Shown: one piece after another, positions 1 through 4,551 of the stretch
Position numbering within the stretch: position 1 is the first letter of the stretch
Layout of the letters: each line of letters starts with the position of its first letter
Assembly (NCBI GenBank): GCA_017480485.1
Contig: JAFVAN010000021.1
Location: forward strand, 1 to 9,033
Reading direction: 5' to 3'
Length of the DNA: 9,033 bases
Origin: Ruminococcus sp.
GTDB lineage: Bacteria > Bacillota_A > Clostridia > Oscillospirales > Ruminococcaceae
The notes under the pieces: model-generated
The model's database searches: none
The model's input: only the letters and a program-made list of their open reading frames with translations
What the model was told of the DNA's origin: nothing
Program-made: the position numbers and the translations under genes

Positions 1-1
1 G

Positions 2-277
2 ATAGGCCTCAAGGGCATAGTCAAAAAGCTCTGCTATATGCTGGTAGTGGTGGCCGCCGCCTGCGTTGACTGGCTCGTGATCTCGGGCCTGGGCCTCATC
101 GGCATCGAGTACGACCACAGCTACTATTTCGGCGTTGTGGTGGCCATCTGGCTCATCATCAACGAGCTGATATCAATACTTGAAAACCTTTCTGCCATCG
201 GCGTCCCGATGCCGGGGCTCTTGCAGAAGGTCGTAAACAAGCTAAAAAATACAGTCGAAAAGGAGGACTCAGAATGA
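2..277 (+). CDS. Phage holin, toxin-secretion/phage-lysis family (5' end missing)
   Basis: Small membrane protein that would form lesions in the cytoplasmic membrane at the end of the phage cycle and release the endolysin encoded next to it. The reading frame is open from base 2, so the gene runs in from the left edge; the internal ATG at 38 is probably not the true start, because residues before it (IGLKGIVKKLCY) continue the family pattern. Two hydrophobic helices are visible, one from MLVVVAAACVDWLVI to GLGLIGIEY and one around YYFGVVVAIWLIINELISIL. They are followed by a hydrophilic tail ending NTVEKEDSE. The pattern GLKGI-K-L, then WLIINELISILENL and PMPGLLQK, is typical of the Phage_holin_4 type. 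The stop codon overlaps the endolysin start in an ATGA, indicating translational coupling. The family assignment is by recognition; the lysis role follows from context. Confidence 0.88.
   Translation: MGLKGIVKKLCYMLVVVAAACVDWLVISGLGLIGIEYDHSYYFGVVVAIWLIINELISILENLSAIGVPMPGLLQKVVNKLKNTVEKEDSE
261..266 (+). promoter_or_regulatory. Ribosome binding site of the endolysin
   Basis: AGGAGG lies seven bases before the ATG at 274 and inside the end of the holin gene. It fixes the endolysin start and explains how translation restarts at the ATGA overlap. Confidence 0.85.
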
Positions 278-975
278 CCTACGACGAATTCCAAAAGAAA
301 TACCTCGGGCAGCCCATCGATTTTGACGGCAAGGCGGGGGTCCAGTGCGTTGACCTTGCAGACCTGTACTTCCGGGACGTCATCGGCATCAAGATAGCCG
401 AGATGCCATGGGTATCGGGAGCGAGGGAGTTTTACACGAACTTTGCAAAGCTCCCGGCCCTCGTCAAAAACTTCGACAGGATACCCAACACCAAGGCTCT
501 GGTGGCGCAGAAGGGCGACGTCGTCATCTGGTCGGGCGGCAGCTGGGGCCACGTGGCCATCGCCAACGGCGAGGGGAACATCGACTGGTTCACGAGCCTC
601 GAACAGAACACCCTCGGCAACCACGAGAAGGCCCAGCTGGTGAAGCACTGGTACAACAACAAGACGGGCAGCGATGCCTGCTGGCCTGTCGCCGGAGTGC
701 TCAGACCGAAAGACCAAACGAAAGTAAACGGAAAGTATCTTGACACAGGCTCTTGCTATAAGCTGGGAGATAACACAGTAGGCTCATATGCAGTAAAAGA
801 GCTTCTCAGGCTTGCATATGTAAAAAAAATGCACACTGTAGTTGTTACGGACTCAAAGAAGTATGATGACTCTGCCACTAAAGCTGTCAGCGCACTTCAA
901 AAGTCGTGGGGCTATGTAGCTACTGGAAAAGCCGGGGAGAATTTTGTAAAAATGATATATTCTAAGCTGAAATAG
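274..975 (+). CDS. Phage endolysin: CHAP amidase/peptidase plus C-terminal binding domain
   Basis: Peptidoglycan hydrolase of the lysis cassette, 233 residues. The N-terminal CHAP domain spans about residues 5-147. The likely catalytic Cys is C25 in GVQCVDLA, the His is H93 in SWGHVAIA, and the supporting acidic/amide residues are E110 and N112 in LEQNT. CHAP enzymes cut either the amide bond at MurNAc or peptide cross-bridges; which one cannot be read here. Residues about 150-233 resemble a peptidoglycan-binding fold: SYAVKELLRLAYV, then an ATKAVSALQKSWGY segment and a final TGKAGENFVKMIYSKL. The DNA changes character close to the domain boundary (about 715-725): GC-ending codons give way to AAA, GTA, ACA and CTT. 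This suggests the binding module came from a different, AT-richer source. There is no signal peptide, as expected for a holin-dependent lysin. Confidence 0.9.
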   Translation: MTYDEFQKKYLGQPIDFDGKAGVQCVDLADLYFRDVIGIKIAEMPWVSGAREFYTNFAKLPALVKNFDRIPNTKALVAQKGDVVIWSGGSWGHVAIANGEGNIDWFTSLEQNTLGNHEKAQLVKHWYNNKTGSDACWPVAGVLRPKDQTKVNGKYLDTGSCYKLGDNTVGSYAVKELLRLAYVKKMHTVVVTDSKKYDDSATKAVSALQKSWGYVATGKAGENFVKMIYSKLK

Positions 976-976
976 C

Positions 977-1005
977 TTGTTTTATGGCCTCTTTTGTGGT
1001 ATAAT
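977..1005 (+). promoter_or_regulatory. Putative extended -10 promoter
   Basis: TATAAT at 1000-1005 is preceded by TGG (extended -10), with a weak -35 TTGTTT at 977-982 and a 17-base spacer. The predicted transcription start near 1012 would fall on the Shine-Dalgarno sequence of the next gene, giving a very short leader. It could be a real promoter or an AT-rich chance match. Confidence 0.45.
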
Positions 1006-1026
1006 ATAACAAAGGAGGCGTATGCT

Positions 1027-1335
1027 ATGAACGACAAAGATTTAATACCTCGCCTTGTATGGGAACGAGATCAAGCACGTTTGACACACACAATAAAGAT
1101 TATGGCTACTATCATAGTTATTATGACCGTAGCTATAACCGCAATTACAGCAGCGTTTCTGTGCTATATCCGCACCAAGGACAAAGAACTGTTCGACTTC
1201 ATAAGCTCATACGACTTTGAGAGCTACGAATACGATCAGGACGGCGAAGGTGTGAATATCGTAGGCGATAGTAATGGAGTTGATTATTATGGGTCAGAGA
1301 GTAAGAATACACAAGATAAAGAGGAAGGACGGTAA
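1027..1335 (+). CDS. Small single-helix membrane protein of the prophage end
   Basis: Protein of 102 residues, family not recognised. The start at 1027 is chosen because AAAGGAGG at 1011-1018 lies eight bases before it; an upstream in-frame TTG at 994 has no ribosome site and overlaps the putative promoter. A charged N-terminus (MNDKDLIPRLVWERDQARL) leads into one clear hydrophobic helix at about residues 23-46. The rest is an acidic, tyrosine-rich tail of about 55 residues. It lies 51 bases after the endolysin and shares the low-GC codon use of the endolysin C-terminus, so the two were probably acquired together. Position suggests a lysis accessory (spanin-like or holin-modulating) or a lysogenic conversion product, but nothing in the sequence proves this. 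Confidence 0.7.
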   Translation: MNDKDLIPRLVWERDQARLTHTIKIMATIIVIMTVAITAITAAFLCYIRTKDKELFDFISSYDFESYEYDQDGEGVNIVGDSNGVDYYGSESKNTQDKEEGR

Positions 1336-1375
1336 AGCTAAAGGCAGAATGGTGAAGCGGCGCAGGAGACCTTGA
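1289..1375 (+). CDS. Possible tiny very basic peptide, 28 residues
   Basis: ATG at 1289, out of frame with and overlapping the end of the preceding gene. It encodes a 28-residue peptide crowded with Lys and Arg, ending GRMVKRRRRP. GGAG at 1276-1279 is nine bases upstream. There is no known family. High basic content can be a by-product of reading AT-rich coding sequence in another frame for the first half, but the second half lies outside the upstream gene. It remains speculative. Confidence 0.25.
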   Translation: MGQRVRIHKIKRKDGKAKGRMVKRRRRP

Positions 1376-1382
1376 CAGCGTT

Positions 1383-1472
1383 ATGCCTCTGATAGATGAG
1401 TTAGTGCAGACGGTAGCAGCTATTGCTCCACCTATATATGATGCCTTTATCAGACAACTGAAAGGGGTGTAA
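1383..1472 (+). CDS. Possible tiny peptide, 29 residues
   Basis: ATG at 1383, seven bases after the stop of the tiny basic ORF, encodes MPLIDELVQTVAAIAPPIYD and nine more residues ending RQLKGV. The nearest ribosome-site-like sequence, AGGAG at 1364-1368, is 14 bases away, which is long. The composition (regular hydrophobic residues, acidic start, basic end) looks more protein-like than random. It could be a real small phage peptide or a remnant of a longer phage gene. The frame can be read back without stop to about 1356. Confidence 0.25.
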   Translation: MPLIDELVQTVAAIAPPIYDAFIRQLKGV

Positions 1473-1530
1473 CAGCGGGTGAAATAGAGCAAAACTTTTC
1501 ACGTCAGCGGACAACAAAAGAGCAAAAAAT

Positions 1531-1572
1531 AAGCCCGGCTTTATGCGGTGCAAACCGCCTAAAATCGGGCTT
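1531..1572 (-). terminator. Intrinsic terminator of the tRNA-Ser operon, probably bidirectional
   Basis: AAGCCCG at 1531-1537 pairs with CGGGCTT at 1566-1572, and the loop holds a second small hairpin (GCGGT/ACCGC). Read on the minus strand, the stem is followed by ATTTTTT (1525-1531), directly downstream of the tRNA. Read on the plus strand it is followed by a run of T to 1575, so it can also end prophage transcription. Confidence 0.75.
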
Positions 1573-1574
1573 TT

Positions 1575-1664
1575 TGGCGCGGATTGAGGGATTTGAACCC
1601 TCGCCACCTTTTCAGGTGCTACTCCCTTAGCAGGGGAGCCCCTTCACCACTTGGGTAAATCCGC
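1575..1664 (-). tRNA. tRNA-Ser, anticodon GCU
   Basis: Decodes AGC/AGU serine codons. The acceptor arms GCGGATT and AATCCGC pair perfectly, and the discriminator is G. The anticodon loop reads CTGCTAA (anticodon complement at 1629-1631) on a CTCCC/GGGAG stem. A long variable arm (GCACCT/AGGTG type) marks it as a class II serine tRNA, and the T arm reads GGGTTCAAATCCC. The three bases after the discriminator read CCA, so the 3' end is encoded. Its 3' end faces the prophage module, which makes it a likely phage attachment site. Confidence 0.95.
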
Positions 1665-1693
1665 AAATGCTGGTTATTGATACATATAAAAAA

Positions 1694-1782
1694 TGGCGGA
1701 CAGGGTGGGATTCGAACCCACGGTACGTTGCCGTATCACCGGTTTTCAAGACCGGCTCCTTAAACCACTCGGACACCTGTCC
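1694..1782 (-). tRNA. tRNA-Ser, anticodon UGA
   Basis: Decodes UCA and related serine codons. GGACAGG/CCTGTCC form the acceptor stem and the discriminator is G with CCA encoded after it. The anticodon loop CTTGAAA sits on a CCGGT/ACCGG stem, with the anticodon complement at 1746-1748. The variable arm GATACGGCAACGTACC is long as in serine tRNAs, and the T arm is GTGGGTTCGAATCCCAC. It lies 29 bases upstream of tRNA-Ser(GCU) and is the first gene of the two-tRNA transcript. Confidence 0.95.
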
Positions 1783-1823
1783 ATTTCTGTCGGGCATCAC
1801 TGCCGACTATCGGCGACTAAATT

Positions 1824-1852
1824 ATTATATCACACTCTTTTTCATTTGTCAA
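1824..1852 (-). promoter_or_regulatory. Consensus sigma-A promoter of the tRNA-Ser pair
   Basis: On the minus strand TTGACA (1852-1847), a 17-base spacer and TATAAT (1829-1824) match the consensus at every position. Transcription should start near 1817, about 35 bases before the first tRNA. The perfect match fits the strong expression needed for tRNA genes. Confidence 0.92.
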
Positions 1853-2030
1853 GTCTTTTTTTAATTCCCCCACCAAGGTTTCAATCGAGCGGACACGCAG
1901 CGTCTCAGCGCCTCCCCGGAGGGGAGGTGGGTGCCTTTGCAGATGAGGCGGCGGTGCAGCCGTTCGGTGGGCTTTGTGCGGGTGCTTCCCCGCTGGCTGG
2001 TGCTGGCGCTTATTTTCCTCTTACTCGACC
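1853..2030. other. Gene-free stretch with a perfect small hairpin
   Basis: No convincing gene. Frames that stay open here read through repeat sequence and have no ribosome sites. The only clear structure is CCTCCCC (1911-1917) pairing with GGGGAGG (1921-1927) around a GGA loop. It continues directly into the interspersed repeat copy at 2031-2130. Confidence 0.6.
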
Positions 2031-2130
2031 CTTCTGCGTGCCACCGTATCGCGAGGGAGCCCCTGTGGCCTCCACAGTTGTAAACGAGCTTGCGAGTGCT
2101 CACGCGACCTGCCCCGGCGGGGCACCGCCC
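2031..2130 (-). repeat. Interspersed repeat, copy A
   Basis: Read on the minus strand, it contains in order: a GGCGG-TGCC-CCGCC hairpin, a block reading TCGCGTGAGCACTCGCAAGC continuing into TCGTTTAC, a variable spacer of about 20 bases, then GGGGCTCCCTCGCGATACGG. The same modules occur at 2867-2960 (same strand) and 7059-7296 (opposite strand). This copy begins four bases after the stop codon of the minus-strand gene. The repeat is non-coding; reading frames through it share peptide strings such as VSTRKLVY only because the DNA is repeated. Confidence 0.88.
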
Positions 2131-2133
2131 GCG

Positions 2134-2592
2134 CTAGCTCTCCTCCTGAGAAACATTCCTTTCGTAATATTCCCGAAAGAGCTGGTCGTGCTCGTCGCTG
2201 TAGACAAAATGAAATGCGTAGAGGGCGAGCGCCGCAAGGACCAGCAGCATCACGCCCACGACGGCGGCGGTCATAAGGCGGCTGCGGACTCTGCCTCCGG
2301 TCTTGATATATATCCGGGCGCCCGAAACAATGCGGTCGTAGACGTCCTCGGGCATGGTGGTCCTTTTATAGGTCAGGACGTGCTTTTCGGCGTGCTTCTC
2401 CAGCTGCTTTTTCATGAACCTGAAACGGCTCTCCTTGCTGCCGAGGCCGAGGCTCTCGTCCAGAAAGTCATCGTTGGCCAGGATGAGCAGCTCTGCGGCG
2501 CGCTCCTTGGAGCCTCCCAGCTCCAGCGCCAAGGAATAGAGGGCGTCGCCCTGCTCATTATAAAGCTCTTCAAGATCAGCTATTCCTTTCAC
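2134..2592 (-). CDS. Small membrane protein with sigma-70 region 2-like N-terminus
   Basis: Protein of 152 residues, not a family I can name with certainty. The GTG at 2592 is chosen because AAAGGAG (2607-2601) lies eight bases upstream; a GTG nine bases earlier (2601) sits on that ribosome site. Residues about 4-45 (IADLEELYNEQGDALYSLAL, then SKERAAELLILANDDFLDE) resemble region 2 of ECF-type sigma factors, in which LxxLYxxxGDxLYxLAL and AEELLQ are common. Regions 3 and 4 are absent. A charged middle follows (about 46-95, with KKQLEKHAEKHVLTYKR). One transmembrane helix lies at about 107-131 and a short acidic tail ends NVSQEES. It could be a degenerate sigma factor tethered to the membrane, a membrane regulator, or a chance likeness. 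It is transcribed alone from its own promoter. Confidence 0.72.
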   Translation of the reverse strand: MKGIADLEELYNEQGDALYSLALELGGSKERAAELLILANDDFLDESLGLGSKESRFRFMKKQLEKHAEKHVLTYKRTTMPEDVYDRIVSGARIYIKTGGRVRSRLMTAAVVGVMLLVLAALALYAFHFVYSDEHDQLFREYYERNVSQEES

Positions 2593-2613
2593 TCTCCTCA
2601 CTCCTTTATGTAC

Positions 2614-2642
2614 ATTTTACTGCAACGAGTGATCATTGTCAA
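2614..2642 (-). promoter_or_regulatory. Sigma-A promoter of the small membrane protein gene
   Basis: On the minus strand TTGACA (2642-2637), a 17-base spacer and TAAAAT (2619-2614). The predicted start near 2607 coincides with the first base of the AAAGGAG ribosome site, implying a leader of about 15 bases. Confidence 0.75.
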
Positions 2643-2683
2643 GGGCTCGGGATCTCGCAAATATCGTTTTATACCGCCTTAGT

Positions 2684-2712
2684 TCAACTTTGCCGCTGCG
2701 CGTCAAAGTTGA
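2684..2712. repeat. Inverted repeat, first of three consecutive hairpins
   Basis: TCAACTTTG (2684-2692) pairs perfectly with CAAAGTTGA (2704-2712) around an 11-base loop. There is no T run, so it is not a terminator. It lies upstream of the minus-strand promoter and just before the 51-base palindrome. Confidence 0.7.
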
Positions 2713-2716
2713 GGAT

Positions 2717-2767
2717 GCGCAAAAGGGTATTCTCTCCGCCTGGCGGCGGAGGAATACCCTTTTGCGC
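2717..2767. repeat. 51-base near-perfect palindrome
   Basis: A 16-base arm GCGCAAAAGGGTATTC (2717-2732) pairs perfectly with 2752-2767. Inside it CTCCGCC (2734-2740) pairs with GGCGGAG (2745-2751) around TGGC, with only T2733 unpaired. The total is 23 base pairs. No T run follows, and no gene ends here on either strand, so a plain terminator role is unlikely. The outer motif CAAAAGGGTATTCT recurs at about 7838-7851 without its partner arm. It is probably a dispersed palindromic (REP/MITE-like) element. Confidence 0.85.
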
Positions 2768-2783
2768 CAAAAAAACTGCGCCT

Positions 2784-2816
2784 AAAAAGATCTCCCAGGC
2801 GGGGGATATTCTTTTT
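2784..2816. repeat. Imperfect hairpin with terminator-like T run
   Basis: AAAAAGA pairs with TCTTTTT across an imperfect stem whose core is TCCC/GGGA with an AGGCGG loop. It looks like a terminator on either strand, yet no gene leads into it. A related left arm (AAAAAAGATATCTCCCCCGC) is found at about 6526-6544 after the glycosyltransferase gene. This suggests a dispersed element rather than a gene-specific terminator. Confidence 0.5.
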
Positions 2817-2866
2817 CGGCCTATGACCAAGCCGCAGGAACGCTTAGCCTCGCATGACCCCTCTGA

Positions 2867-2960
2867 GTGCCACCGTATCGCGAGGGAGCCCCTTCACACT
2901 CCACCGATGTAAACGAGCTTGCGAGTGCTCACGCGACCTGCCCAGGGCGGGGCACCGCCC
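2867..2960 (-). repeat. Interspersed repeat, copy B
   Basis: Same modules as copy A in the same orientation, with a different spacer between the GGGGCTCCCTCGCG block and the GTTTAC block. It ends only six bases before the -35 element of the phosphotransferase promoter, so its insertion may have shaped that promoter region. Confidence 0.88.
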
Positions 2961-2965
2961 AGGGC

Positions 2966-2994
2966 TTTACATTTGAGAGAATATGTGTTATAAT
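2966..2994 (+). promoter_or_regulatory. Sigma-A promoter of the phosphotransferase operon
   Basis: TTTACA (2966-2971), a 17-base spacer and TATAAT (2989-2994). Transcription should start near 3001, giving a leader of about 46 bases to the ATG at 3047. No other strong promoter is seen before the three following genes, so it probably drives the whole operon. Confidence 0.85.
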
Positions 2995-3011
2995 TATTGT
3001 GGTTTAATATG

Positions 3012-3028
3012 CCCCGAGGCTGTCGGGG
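3012..3028 (+). promoter_or_regulatory. Leader hairpin just before the ribosome site
   Basis: CCCCGA (3012-3017) pairs with TCGGGG (3023-3028) around GGCTG. Three bases later AAGGAGG (3032-3038) begins. The hairpin does not cover the ribosome site, so it more likely protects the 5' end of the mRNA or keeps the ribosome site open than represses translation. Confidence 0.4.
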
Positions 3029-3046
3029 GAAAAGGAGGAATGTTAT

Positions 3047-4519
3047 ATGCTGGAAAAGATCAAAAACCCCTATAAGGGACGGGAGGATAACAAGGAGGCC
3101 GCTAAGGAGCTCTGCTCGCAGCTGTCTGTGTTACAGGTGAAGATGAAGGACAAAAAGCTGCCCGCCATCATCATCTTCGAGGGCTGGGGCGCCTCGGGCA
3201 AGGGGACCCTTATCGGAGATACCATCAAGCTGCTGGACCCCCGCTTCTTCAAGGTAACATCCACGCTGGCCGCCAACGAGTACGAGCGCCGCTACCCCCT
3301 TATGAAACGCTTCTGGGAGGGCATCCCCGAGTACGGCAAGCTCTCGGTCATGGACCGCAGCTGGTATCAGGAGCTGGCCATTGCAAAGCTGGAGGAGGAC
3401 CTCTCCGAAAAGGAGTACGAGCGCAGGGTGAAGAGCGTCAATACCTTCGAGCGCCAGCTCACCGACGACGGCTACCTCATCATCAAGATCTTCCTCCATA
3501 TCTCTAAGGAGGAGCAGAAAAAACGCTTCGACAAGCTGGAGGAGAACGGCTCCACCAAGTGGCGCATCACCGACAGGGACAGAAAGCGCAACAAGCACTA
3601 CGACAAGTATTTCAAGCAGTTCGACGATATGCTGGAGCGCACCGACACCAACTGGGCCCCTTGGACCGTCATCGACGCCGAGGACAAGCTGGCCGCCAGA
3701 AGAGAGCTCTTCGATATCCTCACCTCCCGCCTGAACGAGGCGCTGGAGGCCGAGCACACCCTCCCCGCAGAGAGCGATGTCTCACAGCTTTTCGAGCTTG
3801 CGCCTACGCCAAAGCTCTCGGAGGTCTCCCTCGCCGACAAGACAGTCCCCGAGGAGGAGTACCGCGAAAGGCTGAAGGCCCTGCAAAAGGAGCTCTCCAA
3901 GCTCCACGGCAAGCTTTATAAAAAGCAGATACCCGTCATCCTTGCCTTCGAGGGCTGGGACGCCGCAGGCAAGGGCGGCGCCATCAAGCGCGTAGCCTCG
4001 GCTCTGGACCCCAGAGGCTATGAGGCCGTGCCAGTTGCGGCTCCCGACGCCCACGAGCTGGCCCACCACTACCTCTGGCGCTTTTGGAGGCGCTTGCCCA
4101 AGGACGGCCATATCACCATCTTCGACCGCACATGGTACGGCCGCGTAATGGTGGAAAGGCTGGAGGGCATCACCCCCGAGGCCCGCTGCGCCATGGCCTA
4201 CCGCGAGATAAACGAGTTCGAGGAGGAGCTTTCCCAAAGCGGCGCCATCATTCTAAAATTCTGGGTCCAGATCGACAAGGACGAGCAGCTGCGGCGGTTC
4301 AACGACCGCATGAACACCCCCGAGAAGCGCTGGAAGATAACCGACGAGGACTGGCGCAATCGGGAGAAATGGGACCTCTACGAGGACGCCGTTGACGAGA
4401 TGATACAAAAGACCTCCACCACCACCGCCCCTTGGACCATCGTTGAGGGCAACGACAAGAAATACGCCCGTCTCAAGGTCCTCGAGACCGTAATAAACAG
4501 GATAAAGCAGGAGCTTTGA
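3047..4519 (+). CDS. pap: Polyphosphate:AMP phosphotransferase (two-domain PPK2, class II)
   Basis: Transfers phosphate from inorganic polyphosphate to AMP, giving ADP (cytoplasm; energy and nucleotide salvage). The 490-residue length and two fused PPK2 domains match the class II enzyme known from Acinetobacter and Pseudomonas. Domain 1 covers about residues 10-235, with Walker A GWGASGKGT (46-54) and Walker B-like VMDRSWY (D103, R104). Domain 2 covers about 265-490, with Walker A GWDAAGKGG (303-311) and FDRTWYGRVMVER (D360, R361). Domain 1 has SWYQELAIAK where domain 2 keeps the canonical TWYGRVMVER, so domain 1 is the more diverged half. As I recall the family literature, the C-terminal domain is the catalytic one. 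The ribosome site AAGGAGG is eight bases upstream of ATG. It is the first gene of the operon, and its stop lies 32 bases before the next start. Confidence 0.93.
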   Translation: MLEKIKNPYKGREDNKEAAKELCSQLSVLQVKMKDKKLPAIIIFEGWGASGKGTLIGDTIKLLDPRFFKVTSTLAANEYERRYPLMKRFWEGIPEYGKLSVMDRSWYQELAIAKLEEDLSEKEYERRVKSVNTFERQLTDDGYLIIKIFLHISKEEQKKRFDKLEENGSTKWRITDRDRKRNKHYDKYFKQFDDMLERTDTNWAPWTVIDAEDKLAARRELFDILTSRLNEALEAEHTLPAESDVSQLFELAPTPKLSEVSLADKTVPEEEYRERLKALQKELSKLHGKLYKKQIPVILAFEGWDAAGKGGAIKRVASALDPRGYEAVPVAAPDAHELAHHYLWRFWRRLPKDGHITIFDRTWYGRVMVERLEGITPEARCAMAYREINEFEEELSQSGAIILKFWVQIDKDEQLRRFNDRMNTPEKRWKITDEDWRNREKWDLYEDAVDEMIQKTSTTTAPWTIVEGNDKKYARLKVLETVINRIKQEL

Positions 4520-4551
4520 GAAATGTCATAAAAATGAAAAGACGTGATATA

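Noticed and set aside
1861..2103. Minus-strand frame of 80 codons, and similar frames at 7040-7349, sharing strings like VSTRKLVY and GGSLAIR
   Set aside because: The shared peptides come from the interspersed DNA repeat. Frames are open on both strands, there are no ribosome sites, and units do not keep one frame consistently.
1693..2682. Long plus-strand open frame of 329 codons
   Set aside because: It runs through a tRNA gene, the tRNA promoter, a repeat copy and the antisense of the small membrane protein gene. It has no ribosome site and no protein-like composition.
2709..2912. Plus-strand frame of 67 codons
   Set aside because: It covers the 51-base palindrome and the beginning of repeat copy B and is not protein-like.
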